Assembly: GCA_026874595.1 (NCBI GenBank)
Contig: CM049306.1
Coordinates: forward strand, 89,630,642-89,694,641
DNA: 64,000 nucleotides
Direction of reading: 5' to 3'
DNA from: Sipunculus nudus
Taxonomy: Eukaryota; Annelida; Sipuncula; Golfingiida; Sipunculidae
Positions 35,226 through 45,337 of the stretch are shown here, in pieces (position 1 is the stretch's first letter; every line of letters starts with the position of its first letter). Position numbers and translations under genes: made by a program. A model generated the notes under the pieces. That model was not told the origin of the DNA. It saw only the letters and a list, made by a program, of their open reading frames with translations, and ran no database searches.

Positions 35226-37865
35226 TCAACGCGTCGCTGGTGCAGCAGCCAGGAGTTCGAAGATGTCATGACTCTGTTTTATATCCCATACATCCCGCGC
35301 GTTTGCCTCTTGTGCGTCAGCGTCGTTTACCGGAGGCGTGTAGTGTCGCCTGGATATCAGCGTGTGTGGTGAAAAAGCGGGCCCCACATATACAGCCTCC
35401 TCGAGAGCGTAAACCTCCCCCCCTTCCCCCGGACATAAATGTGACGGATCGGCCACAGACAGACACCGGACACGGTTCCCCGGATGGGCCAATTGGTGCG
35501 CCACAACAGCATATGCCACCAACCGAACCTTGTGCATGTGGCAGAGAAACCGTGTTTGCTTCAAACTGTCCAGACGAGATTGGTTTTCGGCATCACCTGA
35601 CGACGTCTGCGCTTCCTGCGCCCGCAACTGCTGCAGCAGTTCCAGATACTGTTCCTGCATCACTGGGAACACATCCCCGAAGCGTTCCGCCTGTCGTGAC
35701 CCCAGTGCTCCCATTTCCGATTTCAAAGTGCAGAACCTTTCAACGTCAGCACGCGCAGACGCGGGGACGCCCCTTGCAGACCAAACAGCGTGCATAACAA
35801 ATCCCGCCCTGACGGGGCACGCTGTGTCCTCGTGCGAGTCCCTTGACATCCACATAGGGCCAAGTTGCAGGGACTTAGTCAGTTCTGAGGCCATCGATAT
35901 GTTGACAGTTTCCAGCAGGGGCTCCCCGCAACTGACCTCCCACGCTTCAGCTACACGCGGGCGAGGAACACGGGACGGATCAAACGGTGACCCGTCCCCA
36001 GGCACAAGCCAACCATTTTGCAAATCGTCGGGGTTCACGTCTGCTCCTGCCTGCGCGGAAACAACCTCTCGGAAGAGCTGCACTGCTTTGACACATCGTC
36101 TGACGGCGAAAAGTCCTGACAAGATCTCTTGTCCCGCTACGCGGGGCTGCATGCAACAGGACAGGTCTTCTTTCGCCCTGCGCAATTTGCGCAACAGCTT
36201 TGCGTGCCTCGCCCTCACCAGTTTGCGGTGACGTTCGAAAACGCGCTCTCCCACCGATTTCTGGACGGAGTCTATGTCACATGACGTCATCTCCGTAACC
36301 AAGGTATCGATGTAATCATCAACGCAAGAACGTCCAGGACGTTCATTGTTTCCACATCCAACTGCTTGGTTGCCGACCCCATAACGCCTCCCTGTCACCC
36401 GCTCCAACATTTGCGCCAAACCCCCGTTTTTGCTACCATCCATGTTAATCCCTTTCATGATGTCCCACGCAACAGCTTGTGGCGCGTCTTGGACTCCACG
36501 GTCCCTAGCTTTTTTCAACTGCTCCTTGATCCTAGTCTCGTGTTTGCGGGCTTCAAGCTCGGCCTGAGCGTCCATGGCCGCAAACTCGTTCCCCACGAGC
36601 TCTTCAACAGTCAACCCGTAGACGGGAACCGTGTACATGAGAACGGCATTGCCCGCGTAATGACCCTCGGTTTGCACGTCAGTGTCACCGCGTTCACCAC
36701 ACCATCTAAAAATATCAGCCGAATTCCGCCAATGCGAGTCTATTTCCGAACGGGCGCGCCTCATGTTTTCCAACAACAGACGGGTCTTTTCTGCCACATG
36801 ACTGTTACCCAGTCGCAGCTCCTTGAGGAGCCTGTCGTCTGCGCCAGAGGTGTTCCCGAAACCACAGTAATACCTGTCTTCAGTGGGGTCGACAGAGTTT
36901 ATAGGACGTGGAGAACCGGCAGCCAGTGCCATGTCAGGAGCGTTAGGCAACTGGTTGACCGCGGCCACACGTTCGCCATCACCTGCAGGAGCAGCTCCAT
37001 CTCTGCTTCGCTCCCGTTGACATGACCCGCTTCCTGCCGGTACATTTAACGTCTGGAAAAGATCATGCCCCGTGTCACATGACACAATATGAGAACAGTT
37101 ACTGGCACCTAACCTGGTTTGTTCAGGTGGGTCGGCCCCTGCACGGGACCCATCTTGCGCGAGGGAATACGCAAAGGCCTGAGCGGAAACACATGCTAAA
37201 CAACCCAGGCTCATATCCAACAGGTGGGGAGGCAATACCCAAACTGAAACAAACAGTTTCGCACATACTTCCTCTAGCTCTCCGAGGGCGGTAATAACCT
37301 CTTCCAGGGGTGTGCTGTAAAAAGCGAAATCAAGGTCCCAACAGCATTTCTGCATCTCGTGCACCGTCCATGCAGTGTTACTGCCCGTTGTGTGCCAAAA
37401 CCGACAGTCCTCTGTCCGAAGCACAGAACGGAAGTATTTCTGACACAGCGACTCAACCTGCTGTTCCGTCAAGCCCTGGTTTCTACCACACCTCGCGTCT
37501 CGCTGCATGTCTTGAGAGTTACGATTGTATTCTTCCAGACAAGAAGCAACGTGATCCATCTCGAGGGACAGTCGCGGCAAGAGCAAGGACAGTCCGTACG
37601 TGACACGCGATAAAGAACAATGCAGACTTTCACGTACAAAAAATGACATTTCCTTTGCCACACACGCGTTTGACCGCAAGCGTGGCAAACTCTGAAGCAT
37701 AAGATCAGGATACACATGTTTTGATACGTTCACATCGATCAGCGCCGTCAACGTGTCCGCCCACAACCTGAGCCACTCTGTAGAATCCGCGCATTCGAGC
37801 GGGTGCCCGACAGCTACACCGCGCTCCTGCACCGTGTGTGCCGATCGGTCGTCTGAGGAAGCCAT
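35226..37865 (-). CDS. Unrecognised 879-residue protein, probable virion protein
   Basis: ATG at 37865, poly(A) signal (minus AATAAA) at 35173-35178. The protein is largely helical, with charged coiled-coil-like stretches around residues 430-475 and 535-580 and a Gly/Pro/Ala-rich linker near 270-340. No signal peptide, membrane segment or catalytic motif is seen. The long helices resemble portal or inner tegument proteins in general shape only. It shares a 76-base divergent promoter region with the gene starting at 37942. Confidence 0.75.
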   Translation of the reverse strand: MASSDDRSAHTVQERGVAVGHPLECADSTEWLRLWADTLTALIDVNVSKHVYPDLMLQSLPRLRSNACVAKEMSFFVRESLHCSLSRVTYGLSLLLPRLSLEMDHVASCLEEYNRNSQDMQRDARCGRNQGLTEQQVESLCQKYFRSVLRTEDCRFWHTTGSNTAWTVHEMQKCCWDLDFAFYSTPLEEVITALGELEEVCAKLFVSVWVLPPHLLDMSLGCLACVSAQAFAYSLAQDGSRAGADPPEQTRLGASNCSHIVSCDTGHDLFQTLNVPAGSGSCQRERSRDGAAPAGDGERVAAVNQLPNAPDMALAAGSPRPINSVDPTEDRYYCGFGNTSGADDRLLKELRLGNSHVAEKTRLLLENMRRARSEIDSHWRNSADIFRWCGERGDTDVQTEGHYAGNAVLMYTVPVYGLTVEELVGNEFAAMDAQAELEARKHETRIKEQLKKARDRGVQDAPQAVAWDIMKGINMDGSKNGGLAQMLERVTGRRYGVGNQAVGCGNNERPGRSCVDDYIDTLVTEMTSCDIDSVQKSVGERVFERHRKLVRARHAKLLRKLRRAKEDLSCCMQPRVAGQEILSGLFAVRRCVKAVQLFREVVSAQAGADVNPDDLQNGWLVPGDGSPFDPSRVPRPRVAEAWEVSCGEPLLETVNISMASELTKSLQLGPMWMSRDSHEDTACPVRAGFVMHAVWSARGVPASARADVERFCTLKSEMGALGSRQAERFGDVFPVMQEQYLELLQQLRAQEAQTSSGDAENQSRLDSLKQTRFLCHMHKVRLVAYAVVAHQLAHPGNRVRCLSVADPSHLCPGEGGEVYALEEAVYVGPAFSPHTLISRRHYTPPVNDADAQEANARDVWDIKQSHDIFELLAAAPATR

Positions 37866-37941
37866 AGTGTTTCACCGATTGTTCTTTTTTTGTGAAAGTC
37901 AACTCAGGCCGGACATCGGCCTCCGATCACCCAAATAAGGC

Positions 37942-39237
37942 ATGGCGGACAGAAACCTTGGGGTTGTACCCCTGTCTCCGTGGACCACATTCAACACACA
38001 GGAACAGACCCTGTCGCATGACCATGCGTCTGCCGGTTGCAAACGTTCGGATAACGTGAACGTCAATGCAATAAAGAGCGCCCTTACAGTATGCTCATAC
38101 AACCTCGGGGCCCCTGTGTCGATCATCCCGACAGGACTGTCCCAGCGTGAAGACGGGACACGTTCACGTCTACCTGACGGTTCAGAACGCAGAGAAGGGT
38201 TTATGGTAGTGTCATGCCCAGGAAACACGCACAAAGCACGAGAAGTTCCCGCCAACTCCAACACAAGCCTTCCAATGGTCGTTAAGGTGGAAGAAGAAGG
38301 CGTACAAGCTTTGACACTGGAACATTCACTTTTCCCAGACAACCCTGATAAAATACCTGATAACTGCAACGGGGAAAAATATTCAACAGACCAGCGTTGC
38401 AAACTGCGCCCTGTCACACAGGACAACCACGGACCACCGGCGCGCGCTATACGTGTCGCAGCCCGTAACCCCTTAGCTCAAGTGGTTGGAACTCCCCATA
38501 CGTTCAAACACGCAAACAGTTGGATGTCACTAAGCGCACGCCGCGACATAGTGGAACATCTGGTCGATGCCGCCGGCTTCAAGAACATACCCGTATCAGA
38601 GGGTTTGTCAGAGGCATTGCGGGTGGTTTACACGGAGGCCCGCTGCACCCTACCAACGTGTGTCGCCTCAGCGTATATGCGGAAGTCGTCGCGTATGCAA
38701 GGGACTTCGCATCCACGTGGACTTGTCGCCCTGCCAGCGAAATTGTTCGACGTAAGCTTAGCGGTCACAAATCACGTTCGTTTACTGGAATGTTTCAACA
38801 TTGTTCTTTTCATGTACGAATTTCTGCAGCAGGCCAGAGATCCCTCCCAGTTACCGTCACAACGTTTTGCTTTCGTGTCAGGCGACAGAAACGAACAGCT
38901 GCACTGCGAAGACCTGCTCGTCAGATTACCGTGCATGCTGTGCTTGTTGGCGCAACACAACCGCGTGTGGAACCCGGACTTGGTCAGCGCCGACCTGAAC
39001 GCCATGGAAATCGCACGTTCAACAGCATGGGACGTAGACCAGGACCCACCCAACCCTGATACATTGAGCGTGGGAATGGACGCACTGCCAGACGGCCCGT
39101 GCGTGTACGTGGACGACCTGCCTTCTGACTGTTTTTTACAGGGCGTGTTTACTAACCGGTTATCGCACGTGACGTGCCAGATAACAAACCGCTTGTATAT
39201 GATTCAAAACATCGCGGACCACTGCCATTTCGAATGA
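37942..39237 (+). CDS. Unrecognised 431-residue protein
   Basis: ATG at 37942. The first 150 residues look disordered (Ser, Asn, Thr, Pro). From about residue 175 a helical globular domain begins, with many Leu and several Cys. No motif is recognised. Its TGA overlaps the ATG of the next gene in an ATGA arrangement (39234-39237), which suggests the two proteins come from one transcript or from overlapping units. Confidence 0.75.
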   Translation: MADRNLGVVPLSPWTTFNTQEQTLSHDHASAGCKRSDNVNVNAIKSALTVCSYNLGAPVSIIPTGLSQREDGTRSRLPDGSERREGFMVVSCPGNTHKAREVPANSNTSLPMVVKVEEEGVQALTLEHSLFPDNPDKIPDNCNGEKYSTDQRCKLRPVTQDNHGPPARAIRVAARNPLAQVVGTPHTFKHANSWMSLSARRDIVEHLVDAAGFKNIPVSEGLSEALRVVYTEARCTLPTCVASAYMRKSSRMQGTSHPRGLVALPAKLFDVSLAVTNHVRLLECFNIVLFMYEFLQQARDPSQLPSQRFAFVSGDRNEQLHCEDLLVRLPCMLCLLAQHNRVWNPDLVSADLNAMEIARSTAWDVDQDPPNPDTLSVGMDALPDGPCVYVDDLPSDCFLQGVFTNRLSHVTCQITNRLYMIQNIADHCHFE

Positions 39238-40370
39238 CTCATCCGCGACAGAAACACAATAACATGGCTCAATGCGAAGCCATTTCGAACTTAGACACCG
39301 GCGTTCCCGGCGCTGCTGTCACCGTCGCAATGTATTCAAGTACCGGTGGGAATTTCCGAGCCGTCGTTTACGACTCAGAGGGGACGTGTGTCGTGTTAAA
39401 CGTTTCCGATGGTCAACAAATCGAACAGTGGGCACCCGGAGAATGGTACCGTGTGTCTGGCAATTTCAAGCGTATCTGCAACGGCCTTGTTTTGAGTGTG
39501 AAAGGATTCGTGTGGGAGCGTCACCATCCGCCTACCAGTTGGTCGGAACTGACGTCTCAACAGCTCAATCTGAGGCGGTTACGTATAGCAGAAACCTGTA
39601 AAGAATTACTGACAAAAGACCAGCACGAAAACGGCACCTCATTCTGTGACATACCAGCCCCCGGCCGGTTTAAGTGTCACGTGGACGAGCACATAACAGT
39701 CGTCGGTCGCGTACAACTAATAGAAGATTCTGAAACTAGTAAATCAAAAAGGAAGATACGTACTCTCACAGCCGTTTTACCGGAAGGGGCATCTTTCGAG
39801 TGTGTCTTGTTCGACCCACCCGAACAATTTCCACACATGCAAGAACCAGCGGACATGCTCCTCCTCGTACGTGACACCTTGCTGACGAAAAGAAACAACA
39901 CTTACCGCTTGTGTCCCCGTCTCTCGTGGCACGCTGTGATAGTACCAGCCGCACAAACTCATGACTTTTTCGTTGCCAGGTATGGTGACGTGGGCGATGA
40001 CGCGCAGCATGACACGCAGCCTCCCGGTCGTACACCATCATTCTTTAACCCCGCAGCCGTCCCCTGCAACGGGAAAATAACACATGTAACACACCCAGGC
40101 GACACACAAAAATGGGAAGGTCTCTGCAAGGTCACATTACACCTGACGGAGAAATACGGTGACTGTGAAAAGGGAGCATCATTTGAATTGAGGTGCGACC
40201 CGTCGATGCTGTCGGACGCCGAAGTCCTCCCTCCTTTCTGTGAACTTTCGTTGGACGACCAATGCGACAGCGAAATTATATCACAAATCGTGCCACCAGC
40301 CGACGTGTCCTGTTACTTGTACGGAGACGTCATTTGCGCGCTGGGGCTTTCAATCGACGCACAGGACTAA
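39234..40370 (+). CDS. OB-fold-type protein, candidate single-stranded DNA-binding protein
   Basis: The first ATG (39234) overlaps the previous stop; a second ATG at 39264 has a better context (AACATGG) and may be the real start (368 residues). Three segments (about 25-100, 145-235 and 275-375 from the first ATG) show the alternating strand pattern of OB folds. In the first, a Gly-containing W-Y-R-V-S-G strand is followed by a short turn and L-V-L-S-V-K-G-F-V. Proteins made of serial OB folds usually bind single-stranded DNA, as RPA does. This is a fold-level inference without a named family. It would fit the replication genes in the window. Confidence 0.65.
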   Translation: MTHPRQKHNNMAQCEAISNLDTGVPGAAVTVAMYSSTGGNFRAVVYDSEGTCVVLNVSDGQQIEQWAPGEWYRVSGNFKRICNGLVLSVKGFVWERHHPPTSWSELTSQQLNLRRLRIAETCKELLTKDQHENGTSFCDIPAPGRFKCHVDEHITVVGRVQLIEDSETSKSKRKIRTLTAVLPEGASFECVLFDPPEQFPHMQEPADMLLLVRDTLLTKRNNTYRLCPRLSWHAVIVPAAQTHDFFVARYGDVGDDAQHDTQPPGRTPSFFNPAAVPCNGKITHVTHPGDTQKWEGLCKVTLHLTEKYGDCEKGASFELRCDPSMLSDAEVLPPFCELSLDDQCDSEIISQIVPPADVSCYLYGDVICALGLSIDAQD

Positions 40371-40565
40371 CCTCCACGGAGAAGGGTCGGGATATTTGTA
40401 AATACTGCATTTTTCAGTCTCCGTGTAAGACGGTGTAACAGTTCATTACATTTTACCCGGAATAGTGACACGATTTCAGTGCTGAGGGCGACCCGTTTGG
40501 CTAACGACCAGAGCATCGCGCGGTTTGTATTTCCGGTCGGCCAGGTCACGATAAAAAAACCAAGG

Positions 40566-40733
40566 ATGCAGTGTAAGCCGCACGACCTGAGTGTGTCAGC
40601 CCTTTTGTACCTTGCCCGGGGACGTCGCCTCCGCAAATGTTACTGGGGTGCCATGATTTTTTTACTGTTCGGACTGACCTGTACAATGATTGGACTCGGT
40701 GTGGCGTACAACAGGTTGTGTAGGAAAATGTGA
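40566..40733 (+). CDS. Small single-pass membrane protein, 55 residues
   Basis: The first ATG is at 40566. A short basic stretch (R-G-R-R-L-R-K) precedes one hydrophobic helix (about residues 28-47, W-G-A-M-I-F-L-L-F-G-L) and a short basic tail. ATTAAA follows at 40765-40770. Herpesviruses carry several small membrane proteins of this shape. Given the short length, chance cannot be excluded. Confidence 0.4.
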   Translation: MQCKPHDLSVSALLYLARGRRLRKCYWGAMIFLLFGLTCTMIGLGVAYNRLCRKM

Positions 40734-40835
40734 CCCAACGTTTAGTCGTGACAAATAGTATGCTATTAAACACAGCTGACATTTTGTTATTTGAGAAATG
40801 TAACGTGCGGTCGATATGATATCTGCGGGCGCAAC

Positions 40836-41870
40836 ATGAAATACATACACCATCGCGCACAAACAGAAGACAGAGGAAACGGATTTCAGCTAAATGTTTC
40901 TGACATTTATTCGATGAAACTGCGGGCAGCATTAAACCATGCAGAGTCACGTGAGAGTACAAAGTACTCCATCTACAACAGGAATACCAATACAAAAGTC
41001 GGGTTGCAGAAATATAAGCACCCAGTGAACAAGATGCCTTCACACCCTCCAGATGCCGTGCCCCTCCTCACGTGCAAGATGTCGCTGTTCGGTTTACGCA
41101 ACGAAACATCCAACCGCACATGTCGCAGGTCTCGCCTGCTCAGGTGGTGTACAGCAATATACAAGTGTGTCACATCGATAACGTGCAAACCTTGCCCTGC
41201 CACAACTGCGTATTGTATATTCATATTTGATATGGCCAAGCACATGCCGGTCTGCCGCGTACCAACGCTCGTGAGGTTCAAACGACAGGTATTCCCCCGG
41301 TTATTAACAGCTTCGCCGGTCGATTTCGGATCCCTCGTGTACACGTGGGAAATTATCGCACGACACAACAGCTGGTTGACCGGTGTCCCGGGATACAATC
41401 CACAACAGCGGGAAGCGGATATTTCCCATATCGCATCCGCTGCGTACAGGACAGCCGTGTGTGCGATAGAAACCGCCTGTGCTAAAGAAGACGCCGAAAT
41501 CAGCAAAACGGAATATGCTGTTGGACAGGGACGGGGGTTTTCAACGTGTATGAAGATGTTGTACCCACGGCTGCATCCTCTGGATGCCTGTAACCCTGAA
41601 ACCGGTTTGATAGACCCGGAGAGGGCATTGTCAACACGACCCGTGACCCGCTGGAGAGGTGCACCCGTTTGTGAAAACAGCACTCCGCCGGAAGACACGC
41701 GTGCCCCAAAGGTGACAGTATTAAAAACGTGGCAGTCGCTCCTGACGGGCGCAGTCATTGCAGACGTACGAGTAACGATGGGCAAAGCGGATGGGCATGT
41801 CGGTTTTAAACCACGACGTGTTACAGTCTCTGCAACCTCTGGCGCCCATCAGCTTACGACGGAGAACTGA
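40836..41870 (+). CDS. Unrecognised basic protein of 344 residues
   Basis: The first ATG is at 40836; the next in-frame ATGs give shorter forms. The first 100 residues are basic and poorly structured, then come a Cys-rich stretch (about residues 95-130) and a helical region. The last 80 bases overlap the RING gene that starts at 41791 in another frame. A 270-codon minus-strand frame lies opposite, but it has less protein-like composition. Moderately confident that this strand is coding; the start is uncertain. Confidence 0.55.
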   Translation: MKYIHHRAQTEDRGNGFQLNVSDIYSMKLRAALNHAESRESTKYSIYNRNTNTKVGLQKYKHPVNKMPSHPPDAVPLLTCKMSLFGLRNETSNRTCRRSRLLRWCTAIYKCVTSITCKPCPATTAYCIFIFDMAKHMPVCRVPTLVRFKRQVFPRLLTASPVDFGSLVYTWEIIARHNSWLTGVPGYNPQQREADISHIASAAYRTAVCAIETACAKEDAEISKTEYAVGQGRGFSTCMKMLYPRLHPLDACNPETGLIDPERALSTRPVTRWRGAPVCENSTPPEDTRAPKVTVLKTWQSLLTGAVIADVRVTMGKADGHVGFKPRRVTVSATSGAHQLTTEN

Positions 41871-42978
41871 GGCCGGCAACGGAGAATCTCTCGGTGCGAG
41901 ACAAAGGCGGGAGGAATCGGAATCGATATCATCTGTGCCACATACACATGTAGTCCACCCCGACACCCCACGTACCATCGACGAAGACGCCGCACTGGGA
42001 CTGTGGAGCCTGGAAAGACATCTCATTTGGTGGGGCACCCGTGAACTCGGTCGGTTGGATAAAAAAACTGAAGCAACCTTGAACGAGAAGCGATTACCGC
42101 AGGACGTGACACGTGACGATAATCACATTCCATACACGGCAGGCGAACTGACACCGCACGTACCGAAGTACCTGGCAAGTTTATCGGAACAAGCGGACTT
42201 TATCCCTCGCCTGGCAGCAAGCCGCAGACACTTGCAGCAGCTGAGCGTTTCGGGTGTTCACGAGGCCGACGTTTACAAACTATCTCTCACGAGGCTTTTG
42301 CAAAGCACCTACTGGAAGACGATGTCGCGTGAGACACCAGGCGTGTCACACCTCGCTGACGAACGTACCACAGACAGCGTACACTTCGAGGAAAGTGATC
42401 GTCCACGCAAACAACGTAAGGATACAATGAGATACCTCCGCACGTCAGTAAACAGTTACCTGAAAGCCGCGAGAAACGCGGTCCTGAAGACATACGCCGA
42501 TACCGAACACGTATTCAGGAACAGGCGGACACACCAGATAACCTGTGAGAGGCAGGTACGGAAATTGGCCTGGATCCATCTGATATCAGACTTGTGTTAC
42601 GGTTGCAGTTACAATGAAATGCTTGACATCTTCAACGGGGTTATGAAACGCATGGGGCACGGGTGCATGCTGACGTGCCGTCTATCTTGCAGCGTCTGCC
42701 AGGAGAATTGTGAGGAAGCTGCACGCGATCACCCGAAGAAAAGCGGGCAGGCGGAATACGTGGTGTTCAGCCAGTGCGAACATTACGTGTGCCTTGCGTG
42801 TTACACAAAAATGGCACAAGTACATACAGACAACAGAGCGAGAGGAGTAGCAACCACGGAACACATTCCGTGCCCGCAGTGCCGCACGCCAGTGCGACTC
42901 GTGTCAACCATAAAGTGGCGACCGATGGACTCTCGTTCCTGCGTGCAGGTCGTAGCTGACGGTCATTATTTCACATGA
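41791..42978 (+). CDS. RING-finger protein, probable E3 ubiquitin ligase
   Basis: This 395-residue protein ends in a C3HC4 RING finger at residues about 300-364: C-S-V-C, then C-E-H-Y-V-C-L-A-C, then C-P-Q-C, with all eight zinc ligands present. The N-terminal 290 residues are helical and unrecognised and would bind the target. Viral RING proteins typically redirect host ubiquitination, for example of antiviral or nuclear-body proteins; that role is inferred. The ATG at 41791 overlaps the previous gene by 80 bases. There is no poly(A) signal before the next gene, so transcripts may end together at 44870. Confidence 0.85.
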   Translation: MGMSVLNHDVLQSLQPLAPISLRRRTEAGNGESLGARQRREESESISSVPHTHVVHPDTPRTIDEDAALGLWSLERHLIWWGTRELGRLDKKTEATLNEKRLPQDVTRDDNHIPYTAGELTPHVPKYLASLSEQADFIPRLAASRRHLQQLSVSGVHEADVYKLSLTRLLQSTYWKTMSRETPGVSHLADERTTDSVHFEESDRPRKQRKDTMRYLRTSVNSYLKAARNAVLKTYADTEHVFRNRRTHQITCERQVRKLAWIHLISDLCYGCSYNEMLDIFNGVMKRMGHGCMLTCRLSCSVCQENCEEAARDHPKKSGQAEYVVFSQCEHYVCLACYTKMAQVHTDNRARGVATTEHIPCPQCRTPVRLVSTIKWRPMDSRSCVQVVADGHYFT

Positions 42979-43116
42979 CGGGTACGGGTGATTCTTGCCT
43001 GAACCAGCCAGATTGCGCAACGGCTATTGGCGCTGACATTTTCTACGTGCAGGTGCAAGTACGGCGTGACGTCAGCAAGCGGGTCATGCTTAGACGAGCA
43101 ATTTCTGAGAGCGCCT

Positions 43117-43164
43117 ATTGGCTGGTTTTGGCCGCCTGTTTGTCCTTGCCGTGAACATATTTAA
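43117..43164 (+). promoter_or_regulatory. Inverted CCAAT box plus TATTTAA
   Basis: ATTGG at 43117-43121 and TATTTAA at 43158-43164 lie 131 and 90 bases before the ATG at 43248, in the normal order and spacing for a polymerase II promoter. Confidence 0.45.
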
Positions 43165-43247
43165 CCGGTTCGCCGTTACAGATCAGACACACTTTGTTAC
43201 TGCAAGTCTAACTGTGCGCACAAGGTGCCACAACAACAAGACAAAGG

Positions 43248-44714
43248 ATGGCAGACCGTCTGCACAGTGTTCCATTCGTTCCGATCAACATATATTCAAG
43301 AGCAGATGTGGAAGGAGGACTGCTACCGGGTATGTCTGCGCGTTTACGTGTTCGCGATAACAAAGCACGTGTACTCATCAAAGCACTCAACTGGTCAACC
43401 CAACAGATGTGGCGTGACCAGGAAAGACTGAGATCAAGTGCAGACGGTGAGCACGGGTTACCGTCGTCCCTGTGTATGGAGACATGGGAAACAATGATGC
43501 GCGACATGTCGCGGTTCACCATGGATTCCTCACACACCGACAACTGCAGGACATTGAAGGAATCAGGAGTCTCCTTGAAAACCGTAGAGGGGATCTGTCA
43601 AATGCACGACATAGAGTGGCTGTTCACGGGTCCCGAGGGTGAGATGACTTTTGATCTTTCTGGCAATCACAGTGCGCTCGGTCAATATGGTGTTGCGTAC
43701 CTGCTGTACCTGCTGTGGCACATGGGATACACCGTAAACGCGCCCCTGACCTGCTTGGAAGCAGGTTTACTGAGTGTGCACCAGATACAACAGATTCCCA
43801 TCCTTAACACGAAAACAGGGGAACCCGCTGAAACAAACCCGCAGACTGTTTACCGACCGTGTGTGAAACACGTGATTTCGAACGAAGGACACCTGTTCCA
43901 ACAGATATGCTGCATGCCCGTTGTGGATGCAACGTCTCACCGGTACACCGAACGTCAGGTGCGCGATCCGCCGCAGACAATGCTCCGCAAGGCGTCAAGG
44001 GTTCACATTCGTAACGTGTGTATGCTGCATATCGGAAAACACGTCAGCACGAAAGTATCACTGCTGACGGCAAAACAAATACCGCGCCGCAAAGACATCT
44101 TTCGCATCCTGTGCGACACCTGGCGCTCAATGGGGGAATGTTTCCAAATGCCCACCAAGCTGGGTACCGATATGCCTGCTTTGTCAGAGGGAACAGACCA
44201 CGACAAGCAACCACACATCATGCTGAACGCCCTGGTTCACGTGCTCGGATGTAAGCTCCAGAAAACAATGTACGCAGTCAGAGGGAAAAGGACACACAGT
44301 GAAAAGACTGACGTCCACCGGCTCGTACTGGAGATACCAGAGGAAAAGATATTGTCACTGCGGAACGCCAGGTTCATTAGTTTCACGTTGTTTTACATGT
44401 GGTTCTCCTTGGGATGGGAGTTGGAACTCGCCAACTGCGACGCCGCGACCGGAATGTTCACGCTCGTACGCACGCAATACGCAAAAATTGAAAGAAAAAC
44501 GTACAACGTCGGATGCGTCGCCACCCCGTACGGCAAGTGGGTTTACGCGTGCACGAACAGCTGCAACACATGTTTGGCTGGCACAGGTACCGGGCACACG
44601 TATCAAAGTGTATGGAAAGTGAGAGTTGCAACAGAACCAGACGTCGTCCAAGCGAAATCTGTAAGATTGGTCGCGGGTCCAAACGATACCCGGCGCACCT
44701 CATGCTGTCCGTGA
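43248..44714 (+). CDS. Unrecognised 488-residue protein
   Basis: ATG at 43248 with good context (AGGATGG). The protein is soluble, with alternating helices and strands and 15 or more Cys spread along its length. The C-terminal part carries several C-x2-C or near pairs (C-N-T-C and C-C at the end), which could bind zinc. There is no signal peptide. AATAAA lies at 44870-44875. No family is recognised. Confidence 0.75.
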   Translation: MADRLHSVPFVPINIYSRADVEGGLLPGMSARLRVRDNKARVLIKALNWSTQQMWRDQERLRSSADGEHGLPSSLCMETWETMMRDMSRFTMDSSHTDNCRTLKESGVSLKTVEGICQMHDIEWLFTGPEGEMTFDLSGNHSALGQYGVAYLLYLLWHMGYTVNAPLTCLEAGLLSVHQIQQIPILNTKTGEPAETNPQTVYRPCVKHVISNEGHLFQQICCMPVVDATSHRYTERQVRDPPQTMLRKASRVHIRNVCMLHIGKHVSTKVSLLTAKQIPRRKDIFRILCDTWRSMGECFQMPTKLGTDMPALSEGTDHDKQPHIMLNALVHVLGCKLQKTMYAVRGKRTHSEKTDVHRLVLEIPEEKILSLRNARFISFTLFYMWFSLGWELELANCDAATGMFTLVRTQYAKIERKTYNVGCVATPYGKWVYACTNSCNTCLAGTGTGHTYQSVWKVRVATEPDVVQAKSVRLVAGPNDTRRTSCCP

Positions 44715-45337
44715 TCAAAACATTTGACCGGCTTCGTAATGGCTGCGTGTAAGTGAAAGGACTTGTGTGAAGGACTTGTGTTAAAATTGTCATGTATTAT
44801 ATTCATGTATTGAATTGGTTACAGTGTATTTTGTGTTTCAGTTTTTCTTGACGTTTACTGGTTAGTTTTAATAAACAATATGTACTTGGTTGAACGTGTT
44901 TGTTTGGTTTGATGATGCCCTGCGCGAATCAAGATGGGACTGAAACATGTATGTCTGTACGAACGGAACGTAGCAAATACCTCCCCTCACAATTTGCAAA
45001 CACAGTCTAACGTTTGATCATGTATGCTCAAATCCAGATAGCAGGTCCCTAACCCTCTCCCTTCCCTGATTATTGCAACACGGATTGCCCGGCTGAAGCT
45101 TTTGTAAACTGATGTCATACCACTCAAATGCGTTTCGCTCACCATTCCTCTCCCCGCCCCTGCCCGCCACTATCCCTGTCTTCACTGAAACACGTGTATG
45201 GGCGTAACGATGTTCTGGTTATCTAGGTCAGTATTTGCATACACAGCAGTGGCTCCCATGACAACCGACACCGCCTCGCAGCATGTGTTGTGACATGCGG
45301 GCCGTCACATTAGCAAATATTGCCCTGCACAGATGAC
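44715..45337 (+). other. Intergenic region before the transposase-like gene
   Basis: It contains the upstream gene's AATAAA (44870-44875), a pyrimidine-rich stretch (about 45045-45070 and 45145-45180) and an octamer-like ATTTGCAT at 45233-45240, about 100 bases before the next ATG. No gene and no terminal inverted repeat of a transposon is visible. Confidence 0.5.

Noticed and set aside
35240-36231. Plus-strand frames opposite the 879-residue gene
   Set aside because: They are shadows of the minus-strand gene, broken into pieces and rich in Ser, Arg and Pro, with no upstream or downstream signals.
40973-41785. 270-codon minus-strand frame opposite the 344-residue gene
   Set aside because: Starts with a non-ATG run in poor context and has less protein-like composition. 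The plus strand links better with the adjacent plus-strand genes.
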